From: Thermohalobaculum sp035527255
Lineage (GTDB): Bacteria; Pseudomonadota; Alphaproteobacteria; Rhodobacterales; Rhodobacteraceae
DNA: 7,857 nt
Direction of reading: 5' to 3'
Assembly (NCBI GenBank): GCA_035527255.1
Contig: DATLAW010000255.1
Span: forward strand, 1-7,857
The notes beneath the pieces are model-generated. The model was not told the origin of the DNA. It worked only from the letters and a program-made list of their open reading frames with translations, and did no database searches. Shown piece by piece: positions 1-6,222 of the stretch. The first letter of the stretch is position 1, and each line of letters begins with the position of its first letter. Position numbers and translations under genes: made by a program.

Positions 1-1
1 C

Positions 2-874
2 ACTGCCCTGATGGTCGCTGAGCACAATCCCCGGATGACGATCGGCGGCCTGATCGAGCACCAACGCCTGGGTGAGTGGTTCTCGCGCTACTATTTGCTT
101 CCGATGAGCGGCGCGATCTGGTCGACGCCGCGCGAGCAGATGCGCGACTTTCCGGCGTTGGCGATGGCGCGCTTCTTCGAAAATCATGGCTTGCTATCGA
201 TGAATGGCCAGCACCAGTGGTGGACGGTAGACGGCGGCTCGCAGGAATATGTCGCCCGGATGGCGGCAACAATGCGCGCCGAGGTGCGATTGAAGGCTCC
301 GGTTCAGGCCGTGACACGAAGCGGCGACGGGGTAACTGTTTGTGCCGGCGGTCAGGCACCGGAACGCTTCGATCAGGTGATTTTCGCCTGCCATTCCGAC
401 CAGGCGTTGAAGATGCTCGCCGATGCCGACCTGCCGGAACGGCGGGTGCTGGAGCGGGTGCGGTATCAGGCGAACCACGCGGTGCTGCATACCGATGCCT
501 CGCAGATGCCTAAGCGCCGCGCCTGCTGGGCGAGTTGGGTCTATCAGGCTTCGAGCACAAAGACCGAGAATGCGGCATCCGTCACCTATTGGATGAACAG
601 TCTGCAGGGAATTGCGAACGACACACCGCTGTTTCTGACGCTGAATCCGGCCGATCCGATTGCCGAGCGGGACATTCTCGACGAGCACATCTGCTACCAT
701 CCGCAGTTCGATCTTCATGCACTGGCAGCCCAGGCCGAGCTACCCTCGATTCAAGGCCGCCGCGGGACCTGGTTTTGTGGTGCCTGGACGCAGAACGGCT
801 TTCACGAGGACGGACTGGCCAGCGCGGTGGCGGTCACTGAACGGCTGGGAGTGACCCCTCCATGGCAGGCCTGA
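2..874 (+). CDS. FAD-dependent amine-oxidase-like oxidoreductase (5' partial)
   Basis: This is the C-terminal part of a predicted NAD/FAD-binding flavoprotein of the amine-oxidase superfamily (COG2907-like). The frame is open to the window edge (Thr-Ala-Leu precede the ATG at 11), and the N-terminal Rossmann GxGxxG segment is missing. About 290 residues remain of a family usually 410-440 long, so the ATG at 11 is internal. Counting from that Met, visible family hallmarks are PMSGAIWSTP (31-40), the FFENHG...WWTVDGGS region (55-77), a second FAD-domain strand DQVIFACHSDQAL (121-133), and the C-terminal flavin-binding signature GTWFCGAW...GFHEDGLASA (252-272). Such proteins sit beside DUF1365 and CFA-synthase-like genes in many proteobacteria. 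In Rhodobacter sphaeroides, enzymes of this gene neighbourhood take part in furan fatty acid formation, so a lipid-acyl desaturase or oxidase role is possible but inferred. The stop overlaps the next gene by 13 bases. The family call is firm; the substrate is not known. Confidence 0.88.
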   Translation, partial: TALMVAEHNPRMTIGGLIEHQRLGEWFSRYYLLPMSGAIWSTPREQMRDFPALAMARFFENHGLLSMNGQHQWWTVDGGSQEYVARMAATMRAEVRLKAPVQAVTRSGDGVTVCAGGQAPERFDQVIFACHSDQALKMLADADLPERRVLERVRYQANHAVLHTDASQMPKRRACWASWVYQASSTKTENAASVTYWMNSLQGIANDTPLFLTLNPADPIAERDILDEHICYHPQFDLHALAAQAELPSIQGRRGTWFCGAWTQNGFHEDGLASAVAVTERLGVTPPWQA

Positions 875-1626
875 CCTCGTCAATCCTGCGCGCCCGGGTC
901 ACACATGCGCGCAGCGTGCCAGTGCGCAACAGCTTTGCCTATGGCGTTGATTATGTGCTGTTGAGCGAAGCGCAGCGTTCCGGCGCTGGCAGAACGCCGA
1001 AACTATTTTCGTTCGGCCGCCGGAACCTGGTCTCGCTGTATGCAAGTGATCATGGGTTTTCCGACGAGGGCGGCCCAGTTTGGGTCCGTCGCGTCGCTGC
1101 GGAAGCAGGGATCGGCGAGGTTGCCGAGGTCGCGCTTCTGACCCATCCCCGCTATTGGGGCTATGCCTTCAACCCGGTCAGCTTCTGGTTCATGACCGGG
1201 CCTGACGGAACGCTCAGGGCGGTCCTGGCCGAAGTTCACAACACCTTTGGTGACCGTCACTGTTATCTGTGCCGAAACCTGGACGGCGGACCAATTAATC
1301 CCGACGCCTGGATCGAAGCGGACAAGCGGTTCCATGTCTCGCCTTTCTTTGCCGTCGAGGGAAGCTATCGCTTCCGCTTCGTGCTGGAAGATCAGCGGAT
1401 CGCCCTCTGGATCCGCTATGATGACGGCCAGGGCGGCGGGTTGTCGACCGCGCTGGTAGGCGATCGACGCCCGTTCTCCGACACCGAGTTGCTGCGCGCA
1501 CTTTCGCGCCGGCCGCTGGGGGCGTTGAAAACCACCGCATTGATCCATTGGCAGGCCCTGAAGCTGTTCCTGAAGGGCGTGCGCTACCGGCGCCGGCCGG
1601 AACCGCCACAGGAGCATCTGACATGA
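862..1626 (+). CDS. DUF1365 family protein
   Basis: A 254-residue protein of the DUF1365 (COG3496) family, full length for that family, whose biochemical function is not securely established. Family hallmarks in order are: an N-terminal THARSVPVRNSFAY segment (14-27), a DHG triplet (63-65), the highly conserved HPRYWGYAFNPVSFWF block (95-110), EVHNTFGDRHCY (124-135), KRFHVSPFF (155-163) and a C-terminal TTALIHWQALKLFLKG helix (224-239). The conserved His, Asn and aromatic residues could suggest an enzyme active site, but no cofactor motif is recognisable. The ATG at 862 lies inside the end of the flavoprotein gene (13-base overlap) and has a GGGAG ribosome binding site at 847-851, about 10 bases upstream. 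The gene ends in an ATGA overlap with the next gene. DUF1365 almost always travels with an FAD amine-oxidase-like gene and a CFA-synthase-like gene, which suggests a joint role in modifying phospholipid acyl chains; that role is inference. Confidence 0.92.
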   Translation: MAGLTSSILRARVTHARSVPVRNSFAYGVDYVLLSEAQRSGAGRTPKLFSFGRRNLVSLYASDHGFSDEGGPVWVRRVAAEAGIGEVAEVALLTHPRYWGYAFNPVSFWFMTGPDGTLRAVLAEVHNTFGDRHCYLCRNLDGGPINPDAWIEADKRFHVSPFFAVEGSYRFRFVLEDQRIALWIRYDDGQGGGLSTALVGDRRPFSDTELLRALSRRPLGALKTTALIHWQALKLFLKGVRYRRRPEPPQEHLT

Positions 1627-2150
1627 AGGCATTTTTGCGGACAGCCGCGCTCGCGGCGGGGGTTAGCTTTGTCGGGGGAACAGCGTCGGCGGCCCCGGAG
1701 GAATTGCGCGGGCTTGTCGGCGCCGAGCAGCCAGCGGGATGCAGCGACTATAGCTTCCTGTTCTGGGACTTTTATCGGGCCGAGTTGTGGAGCGACGCCC
1801 AGCGACTGCCCGGTGAAACATTCGCCCTGTCGCTGATCTATCGCACATCTTTCACCCGTGCCGAGCTCGTCGATAGTTCAATCGACGAGATGTTGCGGAT
1901 TTCTGATCGCCCAAAAGCGAGCTTTGCCGAGGTGCGGCGCGAACTGGAGAACAGTTTCCGCGACGTTGTGCCCGGCGACCGCATCACCGCATGGCGGGCC
2001 TCGCCTGACCGGCTTCGGCTGTTTCTGAACGGCGCCGAGATTGGCGTTCTGACCCGCGAGGTTGATCTTTTCTTCTCCATCTGGCTCGGCGCCGACAGCC
2101 GCCATCAGGAAGGCCGTGAAGCCCTGCTAGGGGGGCGCTGCAATGGCTGA
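1623..2150 (+). CDS. Secreted chalcone-isomerase-like protein
   Basis: A 175-residue predicted periplasmic protein resembling the bacterial chalcone-isomerase-like (CHI-fold) family. Residues 1-23 form a Sec signal peptide: a Lys/Arg start, a hydrophobic core and an Ala-Ser-Ala cleavage site before Ala24. The mature part has the family-like segment FLFWDFYRAELWS (45-57), then ALSLIYRTSFTRAEL (68-82), GDRITAW (118-124) and a C-terminal DLFFSIWLG strand (148-156). CHI-fold proteins include both plant isomerases and fatty-acid-binding proteins, so a lipid-binding rather than a flavonoid role is more likely in this setting. The start is the ATG at 1623, which overlaps the DUF1365 stop as ATGA and is preceded by AGGAG at 1610-1614 with 8-base spacing. 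A longer in-frame start at 1548 would bury the signal peptide and is rejected. The end overlaps the transporter gene by 8 bases. Only one cysteine outside the C-terminus is seen (Cys40), plus Cys173. Confidence 0.82.
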   Translation: MKAFLRTAALAAGVSFVGGTASAAPEELRGLVGAEQPAGCSDYSFLFWDFYRAELWSDAQRLPGETFALSLIYRTSFTRAELVDSSIDEMLRISDRPKASFAEVRRELENSFRDVVPGDRITAWRASPDRLRLFLNGAEIGVLTREVDLFFSIWLGADSRHQEGREALLGGRCNG

Positions 2151-3399
2151 GACACAGATTGGCCGTGGTGCGCTTGCTCGCCCCGGCCTGGTAGCGGCGG
2201 CGCTCGCCTTCGCCGGGCTGCCGCTTTATATCCACGCCCCGCGCTTCTACGCCGAGGAAATGGCGGTGGGCCTGCCAATTCTAGGGGTCGTCTTGCTGTT
2301 AGCGCGGGGGATCGACAGCGTGCAGGACCCAGTCATCGGTTGGCTCGCTGATCGGCTTCGCGCCTGGCGTGAAATATGGGTGATCGGGGCGGTGGCCCTG
2401 TTGGGAACCGGGATCGCCATCCTGTTCGCGCCGCCTGAATGGGGGGATCCATTGCCGCGTCTGGTAATTGGATTGCTGGCTGCGTTCACCGGCTTCAGTG
2501 CGTTGCAGATCGTGCTTTACGATCATGGGTTGGCGCTGGCGAACCGGGCAGGCGGCGGCCATACAAGGGTTGCGCTGTGGCGCGAGGTCGGCGGCCTCGC
2601 TGGAATATGCCTCGCCTCGCTGGCGCCACCACTGCTGGCGATCGCGTTTGGGGTACCTTTGGCCTTTGTCGGCTATGCCGTTGTCTTCACGCTGATCGCC
2701 ACATTGGCGGTCATCGGGATGGCAGGCCGCTGGCAGGCCTCGGCTGCACCGGCGATCGGAGCGGCGGGCTTTCGACGGGCGCTTTCCACACCCGGCGTCG
2801 CGCCGCTCCTCGGCTTCGGTTTCTTGAACGCCCTGCCGACTGCCGTGACTTCGACGCTGTTCCTGTTTTTTGTCGCAGAAATCCTGCATGCGGAGGCACA
2901 TGCTGGGCCAACACTGTTGCTGTTTTTCGCCGCAGCTGCCTTTGCCGCGCCTTTCTGGGCACGGCTTGCCGAACGCACCGGGCGGCGACAGGCGCTGGCC
3001 GTCGGCATGACGGTGTCGATCCTGGCATTCGCTTGGGCCTACAGCCTTGGCCCAGGCGATATCAGTGCCTTCTACGTTATCGCCGCTGCATCGGGCGCGG
3101 CGCTGGGCGCCGATATGACATTGACGCCAGCGATGCTGGCGGCCCGTATTGACGGCGACGGCGGGCGGGTCTTCGCCCTTTGGACGTTCCTGCAAAAATC
3201 TGCGTTGGCGCTCGGCGCAGGAATAACGCTGCCAGCGCTGGCGCTTGCCGGCTTCAACCCATCCGACGCGGTGGAAGCCAGCGGACGCGAGGCGCTTTCG
3301 GTCGCCTACGCGCTGGTTCCCTGCGCGCTGAAGCTGTTTGCAATCGGCGCACTCGCATTCATATCCGACGAAAAGGAGAGCATCCGTGAAAAAAAGTAA
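2143..3399 (+). CDS. MFS transporter, GPH/MelB-like (MFS_2) type
   Basis: A 418-residue, very hydrophobic inner-membrane protein with about 12 predicted transmembrane stretches, normal in length for the glycoside-pentoside-hexuronide/cation symporter branch of the major facilitator superfamily. The diagnostic helix II-loop motif ARGIDSVQDPVIGWLADR lies at 54-71. Asp58 and Asp62 match the two helix II aspartates that bind the coupling cation in MelB. A second-half loop with the sequence WARLAERTGRR lies at about residue 270. Related MFS_2 proteins move sugars, but animal MFSD2A of the same broad family moves lysophospholipids. Since this gene sits among putative lipid-modifying and envelope genes, a lipid or fatty-acid substrate is an attractive inference; the sequence does not prove it. 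The ATG at 2143 has a strong AGGGGGG ribosome binding site at 2129-2135 with 7-base spacing. It overlaps the previous gene by 8 bases and the next by 14. Confidence 0.88.
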   Translation: MAETQIGRGALARPGLVAAALAFAGLPLYIHAPRFYAEEMAVGLPILGVVLLLARGIDSVQDPVIGWLADRLRAWREIWVIGAVALLGTGIAILFAPPEWGDPLPRLVIGLLAAFTGFSALQIVLYDHGLALANRAGGGHTRVALWREVGGLAGICLASLAPPLLAIAFGVPLAFVGYAVVFTLIATLAVIGMAGRWQASAAPAIGAAGFRRALSTPGVAPLLGFGFLNALPTAVTSTLFLFFVAEILHAEAHAGPTLLLFFAAAAFAAPFWARLAERTGRRQALAVGMTVSILAFAWAYSLGPGDISAFYVIAAASGAALGADMTLTPAMLAARIDGDGGRVFALWTFLQKSALALGAGITLPALALAGFNPSDAVEASGREALSVAYALVPCALKLFAIGALAFISDEKESIREKK

Positions 3400-3922
3400 T
3401 GCCGCCATCGCTGTGGCTGTGATCGCCAGCCTGGCTGGTTGTGGATCTCAGGCACTTGATGACTATGCAGCCGAGACCCCACGACTGGATTTGCGCGAAT
3501 ACCTGAATGGCCCGCTGACTGCGTCGGGCATTTTCTTTGACTACGCGGGCCGCGCCGATCTTCGGTTCGTTGTCGATATGGAAGGTTCGTGGGACGGCAA
3601 CACCGGAACCCTTGCCGAACGCTTCCGCTACAGCGACGGCCAAACTGACGAGCGTGTCTGGACCATCCGCTTCACGGACGACCAGCATTTCACCGCTACG
3701 GCCCATGACGTTGAGGGTGAAGCGACGGGAGGTCAGCAGGGCAACGCGGCGATTATGAAATATCGCCTGCGGATTCCGCGCGACGGCAAGGAGGTCGTGG
3801 TGTCGATGGAGGATTGGCTCTATCTGCAGGAAGATGGAACGTTGATCAACCGAGCCAAAATGCGCAAGTTTGGTTTTTCTGTCGGCGAACTAGTCGTGAT
3901 CTTCCGCAAACTGCCTCAATGA
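3386..3922 (+). CDS. DUF3833 family lipoprotein
   Basis: A 178-residue predicted lipoprotein of the DUF3833 family, function unknown. The N-terminus MKKSNAAIAV begins a short hydrophobic signal that ends in the lipobox Leu-Ala-Gly-Cys with Cys19 as the lipidated residue. The following Gly rather than Asp suggests transport to the outer membrane by the usual sorting rule. Mature-protein family features are TPRLDLREYLNGPL (31-44), the GIFFDYAGR turn (48-56), GSWDGNTGTLAERFRYSDG (67-85), GEATGGQQGNA (111-121), a DWLYLQEDGTLINRAKM segment (143-159) and KFGFSVGEL (161-169) near the end. The start is the GTG at 3386, with AGGAG at 3374-3378 and a 7-base gap. The in-frame ATG at 3338 is rejected because it would place 16 extra residues before the signal peptide and has no better ribosome binding site. 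The gene overlaps the transporter by 14 bases and ends in ATGA with the dehydrogenase. Confidence 0.88.
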   Translation: MKKSNAAIAVAVIASLAGCGSQALDDYAAETPRLDLREYLNGPLTASGIFFDYAGRADLRFVVDMEGSWDGNTGTLAERFRYSDGQTDERVWTIRFTDDQHFTATAHDVEGEATGGQQGNAAIMKYRLRIPRDGKEVVVSMEDWLYLQEDGTLINRAKMRKFGFSVGELVVIFRKLPQ

Positions 3923-4680
3923 CTTCGCTGGCTGGGAAACGCTACTGGCTGGTAGGCGCCAGCGCCGGGATCGGCCGGGCGCTGGCGGTGGAACTTGCAC
4001 GCGCCGGAGCAACACTTGTGCTTTCGGCGCGGCATACCGATGCACTCGCCGAACTCGAGGGAAACCTCGACGGGGCTGGTCACTGTGTCCTGCCCTGCGA
4101 TGTGACCGACCCGACATCGGTCGAGCACGTCTTTCGCGAGGCAGGCACCATCGACGGATTGATCTACTGCGCCGGCACCTATGAACCCATGTCGGCGCGC
4201 GAGCCTGACCTAGCGGCACTGGAGCGCATGGTCGACGTCAACATCGCCGGGGTGCTTCGGGTGCTTGCCCATGTGGTGCCAGCCTTCGTCGCACGGGATG
4301 CCGGGCACATTGTCCTCTTCGGCTCGATTTCGGGCTACCGTGGCCTGCCGGACGCTTGGGGTTACGGGGCCACGAAGGCCGCCACCATGCATCTCGCCGA
4401 GAACCTGCGCTGCGACCTGCGTGATGCGCGCGTGCTGGTGCAGATCTGCAATCCGGGCTTTGTCGAAACCCGGCTCACTGACAAGAACGATTTCCCGATG
4501 CCGTTCATCATGCCAGCGAACGAAGCCGCCCGGCGGATCCTGAGCGGCATGAAACGAGGCCACTTCGAGATTGCCTTCCCGTTCATTTTCGCGACTGCAT
4601 TGCGCCTGCTGGCATCGTTGCCCCGCCCGCTATATTTCGCGCTGGTCCGCCTGATGGCCGCACGAAAGACTGGCGAGTGA
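3919..4680 (+). CDS. Short-chain dehydrogenase/reductase (SDR)
   Basis: A 253-residue classical SDR, presumably an NAD(P)-dependent oxidoreductase acting on an alcohol, ketone or acyl intermediate that the sequence does not reveal. The cofactor-binding glycine motif is GASAGIG at 13-19, with Ser38-Ala-Arg39 region after the second strand and an Asp61-Val near the adenine pocket. The CAG motif is at 84-86. The catalytic tetrad is complete: Asn108, Ser136 (in FGSISG), Tyr149 and Lys153 (YGATK). Asn-Pro-Gly at 178-180 follows, as usual. The C-terminal part (218-247) is hydrophobic and aromatic, with a Pro-rich break (LPRPLYFALV), which may form a membrane-contacting tail; that is inference but would fit a lipid substrate. 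The ATG at 3919 overlaps the previous stop as ATGA with no clear ribosome binding site, so translation probably depends on reinitiation. An in-frame start at 3814 would lie deep inside the DUF3833 gene and is rejected. The 3' end overlaps the photolyase start as GTGA. Confidence 0.92.
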   Translation: MTSLAGKRYWLVGASAGIGRALAVELARAGATLVLSARHTDALAELEGNLDGAGHCVLPCDVTDPTSVEHVFREAGTIDGLIYCAGTYEPMSAREPDLAALERMVDVNIAGVLRVLAHVVPAFVARDAGHIVLFGSISGYRGLPDAWGYGATKAATMHLAENLRCDLRDARVLVQICNPGFVETRLTDKNDFPMPFIMPANEAARRILSGMKRGHFEIAFPFIFATALRLLASLPRPLYFALVRLMAARKTGE

Positions 4681-6152
4681 GCGAAACACCCGACATGCCG
4701 CAAACGACGATCGCTGCCACCGTCCCACCGACGTTGCTGTGGCTGCGTCGCGATCTGCGCCTCGGGGATCATCCCGGCTGGGAGGCAGCACTGGCGGCTG
4801 GCGGCCCTGTAATCCCGGTTTTCATCCTGGACCCGCTGGTCGAAAGCGAATACGGCGCAGCGCCGCTCTGGCGGCTTGGCGAGAGCTTGCGGGACCTGGC
4901 GGCACGGCTCGCCAGTCGCGGCAGCCGGCTGATCCTACGGCGCGGCGAAGCGCTTGAAGTATTGCGCCAATTACTGGCCGAAACCAACGGACGGCGGGTG
5001 GTCTGGTCGCGTCTCTACGACCCGCGCGCCATCAAACGAGATACGGCAATCAAGGCGGCGCTCGGCGAAGACGGGGTCGAGGTGACCAGCGTCAACGCAT
5101 CGCTACTGTTCGAACCGTGGACGGTCAAAACCGGCCAGGGCAGCTTCTACAAGGTCTATACGCCGTTCTGGGCGTCGGTTCGAAACCGCGACGTGGGTGA
5201 CGTTCTCCCGGAGCCGGGCGATCTTGCCCCGCCGATGACCTGGCCCCGTTCCGACCAACTTTCGGACTGGTCGCTGGGCCGCCAGATGCATAGTGGTGCG
5301 GTGTTTGTGCGCCAGCATGCGCGTATCGGTCAGGCGGCGGCACATGATAGGCTGTCCGAATTCCTCGACGATCCGATCGCCCGTTACCGTGACGACCGTG
5401 ACCGCCTTGATCGTGAAGCGACCTCTGGGCTATCTGAGAACCTCACATATGGCGAAATCTCGCCACGGCAGATCTGGGCCGCCGGGCGCAATGCCATGGA
5501 GCGGCTTCCCGGCAAATTCACCGGCCAGGCTGAGCACTTCCTGAAGGAATTGGTCTGGCGTGAGTTCGCCTACCACCTGCTCTTCCATACTCCATGGATC
5601 GAAACGCGATCCTGGCGCCCGGACTGGAACAACTTCGCCTGGCGCCCAGACAATGCGGATGCCGAGCGTTGGCGACGTGGCATGACAGGCGTCCCGGTAA
5701 TTGACGCCGCGATGCGCCAGCTCTACGTCACTGGCACCATACACAACCGGGCGCGCATGCTGGTGGCCAGCTTTCTGACCAAGCATCTGCTCACCGACTG
5801 GCGCGTCGGCGCGGCGTGGTTCCGCGATTGCCTGATCGACTGGGATCCCGCCGCCAACGCGATGGGCTGGCAGTGGGTCGCGGGCTCCGGACCGGACGCG
5901 GCGCCGTACTTCCGGGTCTTCAATCCCGACACACAAGCCGCGAAGTTTGATCCCGACAGCCGCTATCGTGACCGATTCCTTGCCGAGGGAAGGCTGACAC
6001 CCCATGCAGACGCGCTCGGCTTCTTCGGTGCCTTGCCGCGTTCCTGGAAACTGACACCAGCGCAACCTTATCCCGAGCCCGTGATCAGGCTTAACGAGGG
6101 GCGCGAACGCGCCCTTTCCGCCTACGCGCACCACCGTGATTCCCGATCATGA
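4677..6152 (+). CDS. phr: Deoxyribodipyrimidine photolyase (class I CPD photolyase)
   Basis: A 491-residue DNA photolyase that uses blue light and reduced FAD to split cyclobutane pyrimidine dimers. The N-terminal antenna domain starts with LLWLRRDLRLGDHPGW (20-35). The FAD domain has TSGLSENLTYGEISPR (249-264), the DNA-contact helix with Glu291 and Trp294 (ELVWREF), GVPVIDAAMRQL (338-349), HNRARM (356-361) and ANAMGWQW (393-400). Aligned by eye to E. coli Phr, the electron-transfer tryptophans are all present (Trp322, Trp375, Trp398 for W306, W359, W382), and Asn394 matches the flavin-N5 asparagine N378. The dimer-contact Trp277 corresponds to Trp294. These argue for an active photolyase rather than a divergent cryptochrome. 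The start is the GTG at 4677 (GTGA overlap with the SDR stop); the ATG at 4695 is a credible alternative giving a protein six residues shorter, and neither has a strong ribosome binding site. In Rhodobacter sphaeroides the photolyase gene of the sigma-E regulon also lies next to a CFA-synthase-like gene. Confidence 0.96.
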   Translation: MSETPDMPQTTIAATVPPTLLWLRRDLRLGDHPGWEAALAAGGPVIPVFILDPLVESEYGAAPLWRLGESLRDLAARLASRGSRLILRRGEALEVLRQLLAETNGRRVVWSRLYDPRAIKRDTAIKAALGEDGVEVTSVNASLLFEPWTVKTGQGSFYKVYTPFWASVRNRDVGDVLPEPGDLAPPMTWPRSDQLSDWSLGRQMHSGAVFVRQHARIGQAAAHDRLSEFLDDPIARYRDDRDRLDREATSGLSENLTYGEISPRQIWAAGRNAMERLPGKFTGQAEHFLKELVWREFAYHLLFHTPWIETRSWRPDWNNFAWRPDNADAERWRRGMTGVPVIDAAMRQLYVTGTIHNRARMLVASFLTKHLLTDWRVGAAWFRDCLIDWDPAANAMGWQWVAGSGPDAAPYFRVFNPDTQAAKFDPDSRYRDRFLAEGRLTPHADALGFFGALPRSWKLTPAQPYPEPVIRLNEGRERALSAYAHHRDSRS

Positions 6153-6168
6153 GGTATCGCGGTTTTTT
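6142..6168 (+). terminator. Possible weak intrinsic terminator at the end of phr
   Basis: The bases CCCGAT (6142-6147) can pair with ATCGCGG (6156-6162), leaving one bulged C and an 8-base loop. The hairpin is followed directly by six T residues (6163-6168). The loop contains the phr stop codon (6150-6152). The stem is short, so termination would be partial at best; it may lower read-through into the methyltransferase gene. Assigned from pairing by eye only. Confidence 0.35.
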
Positions 6169-6210
6169 CTGCCGGCCCGCTTCGGATTCATGCCAAGCCC
6201 GCATATCATT

Positions 6211-6216
6211 GGGAGG
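6211..6216 (+). promoter_or_regulatory. Strong ribosome binding site deciding the start of the methyltransferase gene
   Basis: GGGAGG at 6211-6216 lies 6 bases before the ATG at 6223. It is the best Shine-Dalgarno match in the phr-methyltransferase gap and favours the 6223 start over the in-frame GTG at 6136 (inside phr) and ATG at 6190, which lack comparable sites. Confidence 0.75.
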
Positions 6217-6222
6217 TACGTC

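Noticed and set aside
2299..3408. Long open frame of 369 codons on the minus strand, antisense to the MFS transporter gene
   Set aside because: Its product is Arg/Gln/Cys-rich with no recognisable domain. It is a shadow of a GC-rich membrane-protein gene whose own frame has clear family motifs and a good ribosome binding site.
5421..5468. SENL in place of the usual SPYL/SPHL in the photolyase FAD-domain motif
   Set aside because: It looks like a lineage variant seen in photolyases of alphaproteobacteria as far as I recall, with all other flavin and tryptophan-triad residues intact; not treated as evidence of altered function.
6137..6168. Possible sigma-E/ChrR-type promoter starting TGATTC at 6137
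   Set aside because: It is one base off the TGATCC element, no fitting -10 element follows at the expected distance, and it lies inside the end of phr.
6181..6209. Possible sigma-70 promoter before the methyltransferase gene (TTCGGA, 17 bases, TATCAT)
   Set aside because: The -35 match is poor and transcription would begin at or after the ribosome binding site, so it is not credible.
6136..6222. Longer methyltransferase start (GTG 6136 or ATG 6190)
   Set aside because: The added residues do not resemble the family N-terminus, and only the ATG at 6223 has a strong, well-spaced ribosome binding site.
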